Both the position numbers and the translations under genes were made by a program. From the NCBI GenBank assembly GCA_021792615.1, contig JAJYUJ010000005.1, forward strand, positions 23,116 through 87,115: a DNA stretch of 64,000 nt, read 5' to 3'. Shown here piece by piece: positions 8,952-17,702 of this stretch. The number at the start of each line of letters is the position of its first letter. The first letter of the stretch is position 1. Below the pieces are notes generated by a model. The model was given only the letters and a program-made list of their open reading frames with translations. It was not told the DNA's origin and ran no database searches. This stretch comes from a bacterium (GTDB lineage: Bacteria > JAMCPX01).

Positions 8952-9722
8952 TCAATCGTCGATGAGGTTCCTCGGCGGAAACAGGACCATCTCATTGACC
9001 GGTATATACTGGAACACAAGCGGTTTTTTGCTCAAACCTATACTGTTCAGTTCCATGGCTATTTTGTGGTCATTGCCGATATCGAGCACCGCCGCATTCC
9101 TGTCCATGGTCTGCTTGAATTCGATGGGATTTGTATAGATGTTCGCGCAAAGGGGTACGCCGTCTTTCACGGAATAAGTCTTGAACCTGAGTGTCTTACC
9201 CTGTGAAGTGCTTTGTTTTTTGCCCCGGAGTGAAAGGATCTTTTTGCCGTTCTCGGAAAGCGTACATTCGAGATACTCCTTTTCCCTCTTGAAGGCTATG
9301 TCCGCAATGAATTTTGGATAGCCGTAAAGCTCCACACCGGCATATCGGGCTATCTCCGTTGTAACAGGCAGGTGCCAGACATATGCATGGAAGCAGTGCT
9401 TGCCCATATCCGATAGTATCGTAATGCCCGGCACAGGCTTTTTACCGAAACCGATTATAATGGAGATGCTGAACTCATTGTACGGATCGATGTCCGTTTT
9501 ACGGTACTCGAACGCCGAGAATCCGACAAGACACCTTCCGGGGAATACCTCTGCAGGATGCATATCCGGATGCGGCAGGTATTTCTTCACCTTTTTTGTC
9601 GAGGCTGTGAATATTGCCGTCATGGCGGTGTTGTCGTAATAAAATACCGGGATCGTGCCTTTAAACCCCGATTCGTTCTGAACCTCCCATTGAACAATAC
9701 CCTTGAACAGTTCTCCTTTCAT
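8952..9722 (-). CDS. Acetoacetate decarboxylase-family protein
   Basis: 256 residues, close to the family length. ADC-like features include FSAFEYRKTDIDPYNEFS, the region holding active-site acids in true acetoacetate decarboxylase, and LYGYPKFIADIAF, where Lys137 aligns with the Schiff-base Lys. True decarboxylases have a second Lys directly after it to lower the pKa; here it is Phe. Proteins of this superfamily lacking the second Lys often do other Schiff-base chemistry such as aldol or dehydratase reactions. AAGGAGGAACAT directly precedes the ATG region, and the gene is 10 bp from the SDR stop. The function in the operon is unknown: decarboxylation of a beta-keto acid or an aldolase-type step. 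Confidence 0.75.
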   Translation of the reverse strand: MKGELFKGIVQWEVQNESGFKGTIPVFYYDNTAMTAIFTASTKKVKKYLPHPDMHPAEVFPGRCLVGFSAFEYRKTDIDPYNEFSISIIIGFGKKPVPGITILSDMGKHCFHAYVWHLPVTTEIARYAGVELYGYPKFIADIAFKREKEYLECTLSENGKKILSLRGKKQSTSQGKTLRFKTYSVKDGVPLCANIYTNPIEFKQTMDRNAAVLDIGNDHKIAMELNSIGLSKKPLVFQYIPVNEMVLFPPRNLIDD

Positions 9723-9732
9723 ATGTTCCTCC

Positions 9733-10659
9733 TTATTTTGCTTTCAGGCTATCCACCATCTCGATAAACGCCTCTTCTGCCGTTTTTGTCGGCCTCCAGT
9801 GCAGATCTTTTTCGGCCTTTGCATTGCTTATGTTCATCGGATACCTGCCGAGTTCGACCCAATGGCTTGAAAAACTCATAATGCCGAGCTTGAAATTCAG
9901 GTCCGCAAGTACCTTTGCGATCCTGTAGGGAATGCCGATCGCTTTTTTATCCAATATCTCAGACATCCTCTTGATAGTCAGGGCACCGGTGTGGATATTG
10001 AAAGCACCGGGATGGTCCTCGATAATGGCTGTAAAAAATGCACTGCTTACATCACCTTCATACACCAGCGGCAACCCGTATGTATTCCCCCGCACGTACG
10101 TTATCACCGGAAACTTAACGACATCTGCGAAAAAGTTGTTGACATTTTTGCCGCAGAAAATGGAAGGGCGCATCCTCGTAAGGATCATGTTTGGATTTTT
10201 TCTTTCAAACTCATCGAGCATCCCTTCAACGATCCGTTTGGTGTCTGAATAATAGGAAGCTTTATTCCCCTGAAGGGGAGAATCCTCGGTAATCGTATAA
10301 TCACGATCAACACAACCATACGCTGCAACACTGCTTGCGATGACCAGTTTCCCGGGTTTATTTTCCTCACAGGAGGCGAGGAGATTTTTTGTTCCGTTGA
10401 GATTGATATCATAGGTGAGCTTCTTGTCTTTTATCTCCTGAACAATGAAGGTCAGGTGAACAATGGTATCACAGCCTTTCAGCGCGTTTCCCAGGGCATT
10501 ATCCCGCACATCGCACCGGACAAAGGTGAGCTTCTTATGCTGGAACAAAGGCTCCTTCAGATCGATACCGGTTATGGATTCGACCGCATCGCTGCGTACG
10601 AGGGATTTTGTGAGGAGCGTGCCCAGATAGCCGGATATACCGGTTATGCCTACCTTCAT
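9733..10659 (-). CDS. NAD(P)-dependent epimerase/3beta-HSD-like SDR
   Basis: 308 residues of the extended short-chain dehydrogenase type. The Rossmann motif GITGISGYLG is at residues 4-13, the Asp after strand 2 (GIDLKE) suggests NAD, and the catalytic YYSDTK (YxxxK) follows an SSVAAYG serine motif. Family members epimerise nucleotide sugars or oxidise 3-hydroxy groups of steroids and isoprenoids; the setting among acyl-CoA genes favours the second kind. The start overlaps the TetR stop by 4 bp (ATGA), so the two are translationally coupled. Confidence 0.8.
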   Translation of the reverse strand: MKVGITGISGYLGTLLTKSLVRSDAVESITGIDLKEPLFQHKKLTFVRCDVRDNALGNALKGCDTIVHLTFIVQEIKDKKLTYDINLNGTKNLLASCEENKPGKLVIASSVAAYGCVDRDYTITEDSPLQGNKASYYSDTKRIVEGMLDEFERKNPNMILTRMRPSIFCGKNVNNFFADVVKFPVITYVRGNTYGLPLVYEGDVSSAFFTAIIEDHPGAFNIHTGALTIKRMSEILDKKAIGIPYRIAKVLADLNFKLGIMSFSSHWVELGRYPMNISNAKAEKDLHWRPTKTAEEAFIEMVDSLKAK

Positions 10660-11288
10660 GACCCGCTCCTTTCTCTGTGAATGCCGTCGAGCGTAAAACT
10701 TACGAGAATTTTTACCAGTTCATCCCGTTCATATCCATCGTAAATATACAATTGTGCAACCTGCGAAAGCATTCCAACCATCGCCCATCCAATGGTTTTA
10801 GCCTCCAGACGCTTCATGGGCCTGATGAATCCAAGCTGGGACGCGGTCAAAACCCTTATGCTCGTGTCTTCTGCAATGTTCTTATAGGTCTGCCATAAAA
10901 TACCCGCCAATTCTTCATTGTGGCTCAAGCCTTCGCGGAAAAGGATCATGAAGTGGCTTCTGTAATTGTCCACATACTCGAAGAACGAACTGTATATGGC
11001 GTGCTGTGCGGTGGTTATGTCCCCGGGGCCGGCTGTCCTGCCTTTAAATGACTCCAGTTGTTTTTGAAACACATCCTCTATGTAATTTCTCAACTCAGAG
11101 CCTATTCGTACAACCGCTTCGCCGAACACATGGGATTTGTCTTTGAAGTACAGGTAAAACGTTCCGGTACCAACACCTGCTTTCTTTGTAATCATAGGAA
11201 CGGTTGTCTTTCTGAATCCCTTTGCCCCTATTACCTTGATTGCCGCATCTATCAAGCGCCTCTTGATAATCTCTTTTTTATTTACCAT
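10656..11288 (-). CDS. TetR-family transcriptional regulator
   Basis: 210 residues. The N-terminal helix-turn-helix is typical of TetR/FadR-like repressors (RRLIDAAIKVIGAKGFRKTT, then GVGTGTFYLYFKDKSHV). The rest is a helical ligand-binding domain. GAGAGG sits 7 nt before the ATG. It lies second in the operon, 27 bp after the oleate hydratase gene and overlapping the SDR by 4 bp. It is therefore most likely the operon's own repressor, released by a fatty acid, acyl-CoA or related lipid. The ligand is inference. Confidence 0.9.
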   Translation of the reverse strand: MVNKKEIIKRRLIDAAIKVIGAKGFRKTTVPMITKKAGVGTGTFYLYFKDKSHVFGEAVVRIGSELRNYIEDVFQKQLESFKGRTAGPGDITTAQHAIYSSFFEYVDNYRSHFMILFREGLSHNEELAGILWQTYKNIAEDTSIRVLTASQLGFIRPMKRLEAKTIGWAMVGMLSQVAQLYIYDGYERDELVKILVSFTLDGIHRERSGS

Positions 11289-11315
11289 ATCGATCCTCTC
11301 GGAAACGCATCGAAC

Positions 11316-12935
11316 TTACCTGAGCAGGGTGGGAAGCATCTTGAACAATGCCAGAGGGTTATTGACCTGCGTGTAAACCGGAGGGACCTTCTCACCTGTA
11401 TTTAAAAGATTACTCACTGCTATTTTCGCACATCTGATCGAAGACTCGACCAGCATGACGCATTCTCCGCTCTCGGTAAACTGCCCCATAAAAGCAAGGT
11501 TGGTCGATCCTTGCGGTACTACCTGTGGCCTGTCGCTCCTTTTTCTCGGCAAAAAGTGACTCATGACATACGGCAGCATCGCCGGGACACAGGTCGAATT
11601 CTTGAGGATGAGCGGCAGCTCTTTATCAAACCCAAGATGGCCGCACACTTCCGTCATGATGTCCTCACCGTTGCATTCGGACATCTTCTTGTTTACATAG
11701 TTTCCCTTTTCAAACGGCATAAATCCGCATGCGGCCCATATATATCTGCCATTGGGCTGATTACGGAAGTGCGGCTGGGCGGGGACAAGCACCGACGAAT
11801 GCCAGTTGGACTCTGTTAACGTTACCATGTTTGCCTGGCCAGGCTTGTTTCCGGTAAACTTTTCGTACAAATTTATAAATGTCCGGTCCCTGCTGTCTAC
11901 CATGAAAATCATCCACGCGGACTGATCTCTATGACTGTCGAAATTAGCAGGATTGCCCAGTCCGGAACCCGGACGTTTTTTTACGATATTTTCCCAGAGT
12001 GTCCATGAGCCGTCCAGTTTCCCGCTTTCAAGGGCTGCCGGTTCCGTTACGGAACCCCGTCTCAAATCTGCAACCATCGATCCGTTGGTGACGAATACAA
12101 AGTCATTGTCTCCGACATCAATCTTTTCGTTTTTTCCGTTTCTTGCATAGTAGAAGCGTTCAACGGTCAACTCGTCCTGTACCGGTTTAAAATCGAGGTC
12201 TGTTACCTTGCACCGCATCTCAAAATGAACGCCTTTTTCTTCCAGCCATTTCCGCATTGGCTCGGTCATTGAATTATAATTATTGTACGGTGTGACCACT
12301 TCCGCCCTGCCGCTCACCATTTTATGGACATCCTGCATAAATCTGCGCGCATAGCGCTTCATCTCAACAAGATCATTCCAATACTCGATGGCAAACATCG
12401 AAGAAAAAACCTTCCAGAAATTGGTAGTAAAAAAGGTGGGATCGAACCATGAGTCAATCCGGCGGTTCTCGATCCGGCTTTCCGGGATGTATACCAGCTT
12501 TAACAACTTGCCCAGATGCTTCCATTTCAACCCCATGGACTCCGCATTATCGGTGCGTTGATGGGCATGGATTAAGCGCGATCTGGCGTTCTTTTTGTGT
12601 TTATCGTTATATTCGAAAATTTCATCCGTGACCGATTTATCCGGTTGATCCAAAGAAGGTATCTCCGATAAGACATCCCAGGTACAATTGTAGACCTTAC
12701 GATGAAACTTCCAGTCGCCGAACGTAAAGTAACTCGTATCAGGCGTGCCTTCACCGTATAAACTCCCGCCAACACTTTCCCGTCCCTCAAAAATATGGAT
12801 ATTCTTCCCCGAAACGTGTGCATCCCTCACAGCAAAAATAGCTGCGGACAAACCGGCCATTCCGCCTCCGGCAATATAGACCTTCGTTTTATCCGTTACA
12901 GCGGGGACCCGTCCGACAACACCTTTCACCTTCAT
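11316..12935 (-). CDS. ohyA: Oleate hydratase (myosin-cross-reactive antigen family)
   Basis: 539 residues, slightly shorter than most members (560-650). It starts with the FAD dinucleotide-binding motif KVYIAGGGMAGLSAAIFAVRD. The hydratase family hallmarks follow: HIFEGRESVGGSLYGEG, RSRLIHAHQ and WWxT-type aromatic stretches around HRKVYNCTWDVL. These FAD enzymes add water to cis-9 double bonds of free fatty acids to give 10-hydroxy acids. It is the first gene of the operon, with AAGGAGG 10 nt before the ATG and a promoter candidate at 13031-13058. Its presence suggests that unsaturated fatty acids are either the substrate or a toxic signal that this operon handles. Confidence 0.9.
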   Translation of the reverse strand: MKVKGVVGRVPAVTDKTKVYIAGGGMAGLSAAIFAVRDAHVSGKNIHIFEGRESVGGSLYGEGTPDTSYFTFGDWKFHRKVYNCTWDVLSEIPSLDQPDKSVTDEIFEYNDKHKKNARSRLIHAHQRTDNAESMGLKWKHLGKLLKLVYIPESRIENRRIDSWFDPTFFTTNFWKVFSSMFAIEYWNDLVEMKRYARRFMQDVHKMVSGRAEVVTPYNNYNSMTEPMRKWLEEKGVHFEMRCKVTDLDFKPVQDELTVERFYYARNGKNEKIDVGDNDFVFVTNGSMVADLRRGSVTEPAALESGKLDGSWTLWENIVKKRPGSGLGNPANFDSHRDQSAWMIFMVDSRDRTFINLYEKFTGNKPGQANMVTLTESNWHSSVLVPAQPHFRNQPNGRYIWAACGFMPFEKGNYVNKKMSECNGEDIMTEVCGHLGFDKELPLILKNSTCVPAMLPYVMSHFLPRKRSDRPQVVPQGSTNLAFMGQFTESGECVMLVESSIRCAKIAVSNLLNTGEKVPPVYTQVNNPLALFKMLPTLLR

Positions 12936-13030
12936 AGTACGTTACCCTCCTTGAGCTGAAATTAAAAAAATATCTCTGAAAAATATCTTTCAATAAGCAT
13001 CTCCCTGAAAGCGCCCCCACTAAAATTAGC

Positions 13031-13058
13031 TTTTTACACATATTCCATGCGATGTCAA
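13031..13058 (-). promoter_or_regulatory. Candidate promoter of the oleate-hydratase operon
   Basis: Minus-strand perfect -35 TTGACA (13053-13058), 16-nt spacer, weak -10 TAAAAA (13031-13036). It lies about 95 bp upstream of the hydratase ATG in AT-rich DNA. No clear TetR palindrome was found by eye. Confidence 0.4.
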
Positions 13059-13295
13059 GAAAAATATATTCAGTATTATTGATTATGTTATATCCATATT
13101 TTACATGTAGTTACATTATATATATGAATATTATTTCATATTTATTTCTCTTTTGTGAATTAACTTATAAAAAATATGCGTTTGATAAATAGGAAAGTTT
13201 ATGCAATGAACGAGGGGGTATCCACCCGGCAGTGAAGGGGCGAGCGTCAAATAAAGGTAGTCTTCGAAAATCCGGGAAAAGAAACACAGAAGTTC

Positions 13296-13399
13296 TGTCA
13301 TTGCAGGCCGACGGGCACACAGCGAAGCTGGGTCGAGCAATCCCTATGCTTGTAGATTGCTTCGTCTTCCCGCCTCCGGCTGGACTCCTCGCAATGACA
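13296..13399. repeat. Dispersed palindromic intergenic repeat, copy 1
   Basis: An imperfect inverted repeat running from TGTCATTGCAGG to CCTCGCAATGACA, with inner arms GAGCAATC / GATTGCTTCG around a short loop. The element class (CATTGCGAGG...GCAATGAC) is widespread in bacterial intergenic DNA. A second, inverted copy of its left half lies at 36983-37028. It sits in the 613-bp gap 12936-13548, which holds no gene. Confidence 0.7.
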
Positions 13400-13427
13400 A
13401 GCTTACAGAGGACTTAAACCTCGTCTT

Positions 13428-13490
13428 AACCCCCCTTTTCCCACTTATCAGGGGGGGTACTTTCACCTGTCAAGGGAGAATGAGGGGGTT
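13428..13490. repeat. Palindromic element AACCCCC...GGGGGTT
   Basis: The outer arms AACCCCCCTTTTCCC and GGGAGAATGAGGGGGTT can pair across about 30 nt containing a second C/G-rich pair. It lies just downstream of the thioesterase stop, next to copy 1 of the dispersed repeat, so it may be part of the same repeat cluster or act as a transcript end. Confidence 0.5.
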
Positions 13491-13548
13491 ACGGATCGCG
13501 GGATTGAGCGAATAAGTAAACTTTTCTCCCGTATGTTCCGGGTAACTA

Positions 13549-14022
13549 TTACGTTCCCTGCACCTTGCGGCCAAGGCGTTCTCTCTGACGCATCTCGCCC
13601 TGCTGCCATCGCTCGCGCTCTTCATCTGATACCAGCGATAGACGCGGGACCTCTACGGGACGTCCCTCTCCATTCAGTGCAACGTAGACGATATACGCCC
13701 GGTTCGTTATTCTTCGTCTGCCGGTTAGGATCTCTTCCGCTTCGACCACAACCTCTGTTTCCATGGAGGTGCGGCCCACATATGTAAGACGTGCACTGAA
13801 AGTGACAAGGTCACCTATATGGACGGGCTCAAGAAATGTAAGGGAATCCACGGCAACCGTGACAGCCGGTTCCCTTGCATGACGTGTGGCACACATAGCA
13901 CCGGCATCATCCATAAGCTTCATGAGCACACCACCGTGTATATTGCCGAGGTTGTTTGCGTGCTCGGGCTGCATAAGCTGGCTCAAAACGAGTTCAGAAT
14001 CTTTAACCTTTTTGGCTTCCAT
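13549..14022 (-). CDS. Hotdog-fold acyl-CoA thioesterase (YciA/ACOT type)
   Basis: 157 residues. A single hotdog domain with the family signature N.GNIHGGVLMKLMDDAGAMCA, where the HGG loop and Asp place the catalytic site. The usual strand FLEPVHIGDLVTFSARLTYVGRTSME follows. The enzyme hydrolyses acyl-CoA to free acid and CoA. GAAAGGATACTTTCT precedes the ATG (SD AAAGG). It stands alone between the dcw cluster and the oleate-hydratase operon; a hairpin at 14069-14096 lies in the leader region. Its lipid-related role fits the next-door acyl-CoA operon, but it is not transcribed with it on the evidence here. Confidence 0.85.
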   Translation of the reverse strand: MEAKKVKDSELVLSQLMQPEHANNLGNIHGGVLMKLMDDAGAMCATRHAREPAVTVAVDSLTFLEPVHIGDLVTFSARLTYVGRTSMETEVVVEAEEILTGRRRITNRAYIVYVALNGEGRPVEVPRLSLVSDEERERWQQGEMRQRERLGRKVQGT

Positions 14023-14068
14023 AGAAAGTATCCTTTCTCTTTTTTATCATTTAAAAGCCGTTCTACCC

Positions 14069-14100
14069 TTTTCAGTAACGGTTTTTGTTTAAATATAATC
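14069..14100 (-). terminator. Possible hairpin terminator downstream of purM
   Basis: On the minus strand AAACCGTTA...AACGGCTTTT can form an 8-bp stem with a 14-nt loop followed by TTTT. It is about 170 bp past the purM stop, and the T-tract is short, so it may end the dcw transcript. Confidence 0.3.
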
Positions 14101-14271
14101 CTCAAAAGTGAATTGGGAAGACTGGCCCTCGTGAAAACGGGGTGAAGGAAGGTTGTGCTCAGAATACTCTGTAGTAAAAAGAACTTGTTTTTGCGGGCAG
14201 AAACGAATAACTCTGTCATCAGTACGGACAAACAAACCTTTGTATAGTATGTTCCGGGTTACTCTTCGATA

Positions 14272-15303
14272 TTATATAAATTCCACCCTTTGCATTTTTT
14301 CGCCAAAGCGGCGCATTTCCCCTATGACAAATGCCTTCTGCCGCTGGGCTCGTATTGTGGTTAAGGCCTTTTGAGCGCTGTTCTTGTCCACAACGAGTAC
14401 CATACCGAGTCCGTTATTGAATGTCCTTATCATCTCCATGTCATCGACATTGCCGAGCCCCTTGATCATCTCAAAGACCACTGGCCTGTCCCATGAATCC
14501 GTTTCAATAACAGCACTGAACTGTTTCGGGAAGACGCGCGGCAGGTTTTCGGTTATACCGCCCCCTGTTATGTGCGCCGCTGCCTTTATGAGCTTTTGTT
14601 GTACCAGCTTTTCTATGACCCGCACATAGATGATCGTCGGCTTGAGCAGCTCTTCACCGAGGGTGCACCCGAGCTCATCGATATAAGCGCCGAGCTTCAT
14701 CTTTTTCTTTTCGAGGAGTACATACCGTGCCAGGGAATAACCGTTGCTGTGGAGCCCGCTGGAGCCTATGCCGATCAGCACATCCCCCTGCCGTATCGCA
14801 GACCCGTCTATGATCCTGTCTTTCTCGACAACGCCGGTCACAAATCCTGCAAGGTCATACTCGTCGTCCGCATAAAAACCGGGCAGTTCCGCTGTTTCTC
14901 CTCCTATCAATGTACAATCGGCCTGTTTACATCCGTTCACGATCCCCTTCACGATATCCGTAACGATGTCGAGACGGATCTTCGATGTGGCTATATAATC
15001 GAGGAACACCGCGGGCCGCGCTCCGTTCACCACGATATCGTTCACATTCATGGCCACGAGATCGATGCCGACCGTATCGTGAATGTCCATCTCAAAGGCG
15101 ATCTTGAGTTTTGTTCCCACACCGTCGGTCGACGTGACTATCACCGGATGCCTGTACTGCCTCCTGTCTATCTCAAACAGGCCTGCAAAACCGCCGATGC
15201 CCGACAGTACGCCTTTTTTGATGGTACTCCGCGCCAAAGGCTTTATCCGTTCGACAAAGGCATTGCCCTTGTCTATACTGACACCGGCATCGCTGTACTT
15301 CAT
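14272..15303 (-). CDS. purM: Phosphoribosylformylglycinamidine cyclo-ligase
   Basis: 343 residues, the normal length. AIR synthetase converts FGAM and ATP to AIR, the fifth step of purine synthesis. Family motifs are present: KYSDAGVSIDKGNAFVERIK at the start, TDGVGTKLKIA, VGIDLVAMNVNDIVVNGA, TLIGGETAELPG and HITGGGITENLPRV. The start is 1 bp after the ftsZ stop, with the SD inside the end of ftsZ, so it must be read from the same transcript. A purine gene as the last member of the division cluster is unusual; it has no purine-pathway neighbours here. Confidence 0.95.
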   Translation of the reverse strand: MKYSDAGVSIDKGNAFVERIKPLARSTIKKGVLSGIGGFAGLFEIDRRQYRHPVIVTSTDGVGTKLKIAFEMDIHDTVGIDLVAMNVNDIVVNGARPAVFLDYIATSKIRLDIVTDIVKGIVNGCKQADCTLIGGETAELPGFYADDEYDLAGFVTGVVEKDRIIDGSAIRQGDVLIGIGSSGLHSNGYSLARYVLLEKKKMKLGAYIDELGCTLGEELLKPTIIYVRVIEKLVQQKLIKAAAHITGGGITENLPRVFPKQFSAVIETDSWDRPVVFEMIKGLGNVDDMEMIRTFNNGLGMVLVVDKNSAQKALTTIRAQRQKAFVIGEMRRFGEKMQRVEFI

Positions 15304-15304
15304 G

Positions 15305-16456
15305 TTAATCTGCTTTCTTTCTCAGAAATGTGGGAATATCGAGTTCATCTTCGTCATATCCGGTCAGCATGACCTTTTTAACGGATTTCACAGAATCGAT
15401 CTCGTCTATCTTTTTATCCGTGCGCTTAAACGCCGGGATATCCCTGTCTCCGTTGTTGTGGATAACCGAAAGCTTGCCCGGGTACTTGTCCTTCGTATTC
15501 CTCTCTCCGAAGCCGGTCGCAATCACCGTAACATTGAGGTTTTCACCCATATTGTCGTCAATGACCGTGCCGTAGATCACATTGGCATTTTCATCGACCT
15601 GTTCCTTGACAAGCTCGCATGCCTCTTTCACTTCGTTGAGCGTAAGGGACGCATCGCCGGTAATATTGATCAACACACCTTTCGCACCGTTTATGGATAT
15701 ATCCTCGAGCAAGGGGTTCGATATGGCTTCCTGAGCAGCATCCTTTGCCCTCTTCTCACCGCCGCTTTTCCCGGTACCCATCATGGCCATACCCATCTCG
15801 CCCATGACCGTTTTTACATCGGCAAAATCAACATTCACGAGCCCCGGGATTGTTATGATGTCCGATATGCCTCTGACGGCATGAACGAGCACATCATCAA
15901 CCTTCACGTAGGCTTCGAGTACCGTGGTCTTATTATCCGAGATATTGAACAACCGGTCGTTCGGAATAACGATCAGGGTGTCGACATACTGGCTCAGCTC
16001 TTCGATGCCCTTTTCCGCCTTTGAAATTCTCTTCTTCCCTTCAAATTCGAACGGCTTGGTCACTACGGCCACGACGAGCGCACCGAGAGACTTGGCGAGC
16101 TCCGCTATTACCGGACTTGCGCCGGTCCCGGTTCCTCCTCCCATACCCGCGGTCAGGAAGATCATGTCGGCACCGGTCAACGCATCTTTTATCTTCGCCT
16201 CATCCTCCAACGCTGCTTCTTTCCCAATGTCCGGATTTGCACCAGCACCGAGCCCTTTCGTCAATTTGGCGCCGAGCTGAATTTTGTAGGTCGCCTTGTT
16301 TCTCGTCAGCACCTGCATATCCGTATTGGCAGCAATAAAGTCTACACCTTTCATTCCCTGCTTTATCATTGTATTCACGGCATTTCCTCCGCCGCCGCCC
16401 ACACCAATCACCTTGATCTTTGCAGAATGATGATACTCATTACTTAACTCAAACAT
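15305..16456 (-). CDS. ftsZ: Cell division GTPase FtsZ
   Basis: 383 residues from the ATG at 16456, chosen for the strong AAAAGGAGG upstream; an extra 7 residues are possible. The tubulin signature GGGTGTG is at 106-112, the N-terminal [15 protein letters not shown] nucleotide loop is intact, and the C-terminal conserved peptide [14 protein letters not shown] should bind FtsA. FtsZ polymerises at midcell and directs septal wall synthesis. The start is 1 bp after the ftsA stop, and its SD overlaps the last ftsA codons. Confidence 0.98.
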   Translation of the reverse strand: MFELSNEYHHSAKIKVIGVGGGGGNAVNTMIKQGMKGVDFIAANTDMQVLTRNKATYKIQLGAKLTKGLGAGANPDIGKEAALEDEAKIKDALTGADMIFLTAGMGGGTGTGASPVIAELAKSLGALVVAVVTKPFEFEGKKRISKAEKGIEELSQYVDTLIVIPNDRLFNISDNKTTVLEAYVKVDDVLVHAVRGISDIITIPGLVNVDFADVKTVMGEMGMAMMGTGKSGGEKRAKDAAQEAISNPLLEDISINGAKGVLINITGDASLTLNEVKEACELVKEQVDENANVIYGTVIDDNMGENLNVTVIATGFGERNTKDKYPGKLSVIHNNGDRDIPAFKRTDKKIDEIDSVKSVKKVMLTGYDEDELDIPTFLRKKAD

Positions 16457-16457
16457 T

Positions 16458-17702
16458 TTATCCTCCTTTTCTAACAAACAATTTTGAAGCTATATTCGAA
16501 AAAAACTCTCTGATACTTCTCAGCAGATCTATGTCCCTGCCGTTGTACGCCCTGACATGTGTATGTTTACTCCCGTAGATGACCAACCCCACCGCTGTTG
16601 CGTACGACGGGTCCTTCACGACGTCCGTAAGCCCTCCGACACCGAGGGGAAAACCGATCCGTACCGGCAGATTGAATATCTGTTCACCGAGGTCGACAAT
16701 GCCGTCCAGCAAAGAACTACCGCCGGTCAGGACAACACCCGCCGAAATAAACTCCTTGAATCCGGACTTCACGAGCTCCTTGTCGACGAGAGACAGGATC
16801 TCTTCGACCCTGAGTTCTATTATCTCTGCGAGCGTCGAGCGGGATATTGTCCTCGGCTTCCTGTTGCCGATACCCGGGACTTCGACCATCTCGGCCTTGT
16901 CCACGTTTGTCCTCAGCGCAGTGCCGTATTTTATCTTGATCTTCTCGGCTTCATGGATGGGCGTTCTTAAACCAACGGACACGTCCTTGGTGATGTGTTC
17001 GCCTCCAAGGCCTATAACACTCGTGTATTTTATGCTTCCGTCGTAGAATATCGCTATGTCAGTCGTGCCCCCGCCGATATCTACGATAACGACACCGAGG
17101 TCCTTCTCTTCCGGGTTCAACACTGCTTCACTCGAGGCTATGGATTGAAGGGCGATGTCGGAAACGATAAGTCCCGACCTGTTGCATGCCTTTATGATGT
17201 TCATCGAAGACGACATGTTCGCAGTCACGATGTGCACCTTGGCTTCAAGCCGTACGCCGGACATTCCGGTCGGGTCCTTTATACCTCCCTGATCGTCGAT
17301 TATGAACTCATACGGTATAACATGGATGACCTCCCTGTCCTGGGGTATGGGCATAGCCTTTGCGGCATCAACGACCCTCTTGATATCGCTTGCTTTCACT
17401 TCCCGGTCTTTTATCGCGATCACACCGTTACTGTTGAAGCTCTTGATGTGATCCCCGGCTATGCCGGTGTAGATACTCGATATGTCATAGTCGGACATAA
17501 GCTCCGCTTCTTCGATGGCCTGCCGAATTGCCTTGACCGTCGCTTCGATATTGATGATGTTCCCCTTGCTCAAGCCGTGAGACGGCGACACCTTCCCTAT
17601 ACCGACGATATCTATCATGCCTTCTTTCAGCTCTCCCACAATCGCGCATATCTTTGTTGTGCCTATATCAAGGCCAACAATCATATTATCCTTTTTTGGC
17701 AC
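16458..17702 (-). CDS. ftsA: Cell division protein FtsA
   Basis: 414 residues of the actin-like ATPase family that tethers FtsZ to the membrane. Phosphate-1 motif [16 protein letters not shown] at the N-terminus, phosphate-2 [16 protein letters not shown], adenosine motif [13 protein letters not shown]. The C-terminal amphipathic membrane-targeting helix is visible as [18 protein letters not shown]. The gene overlaps the end of ftsQ by 17 bp. Confidence 0.97.
   Translation of the reverse strand: MPKKDNMIVGLDIGTTKICAIVGELKEGMIDIVGIGKVSPSHGLSKGNIINIEATVKAIRQAIEEAELMSDYDISSIYTGIAGDHIKSFNSNGVIAIKDREVKASDIKRVVDAAKAMPIPQDREVIHVIPYEFIIDDQGGIKDPTGMSGVRLEAKVHIVTANMSSSMNIIKACNRSGLIVSDIALQSIASSEAVLNPEEKDLGVVIVDIGGGTTDIAIFYDGSIKYTSVIGLGGEHITKDVSVGLRTPIHEAEKIKIKYGTALRTNVDKAEMVEVPGIGNRKPRTISRSTLAEIIELRVEEILSLVDKELVKSGFKEFISAGVVLTGGSSLLDGIVDLGEQIFNLPVRIGFPLGVGGLTDVVKDPSYATAVGLVIYGSKHTHVRAYNGRDIDLLRSIREFFSNIASKLFVRKGG

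Noticed and set aside
13533-14265. Shared 13-mer GTATGTTCCGGGT at about 13534 and 14250
   Set aside because: Only 13 bp match, with poor similarity outside; too short to call a repeat.
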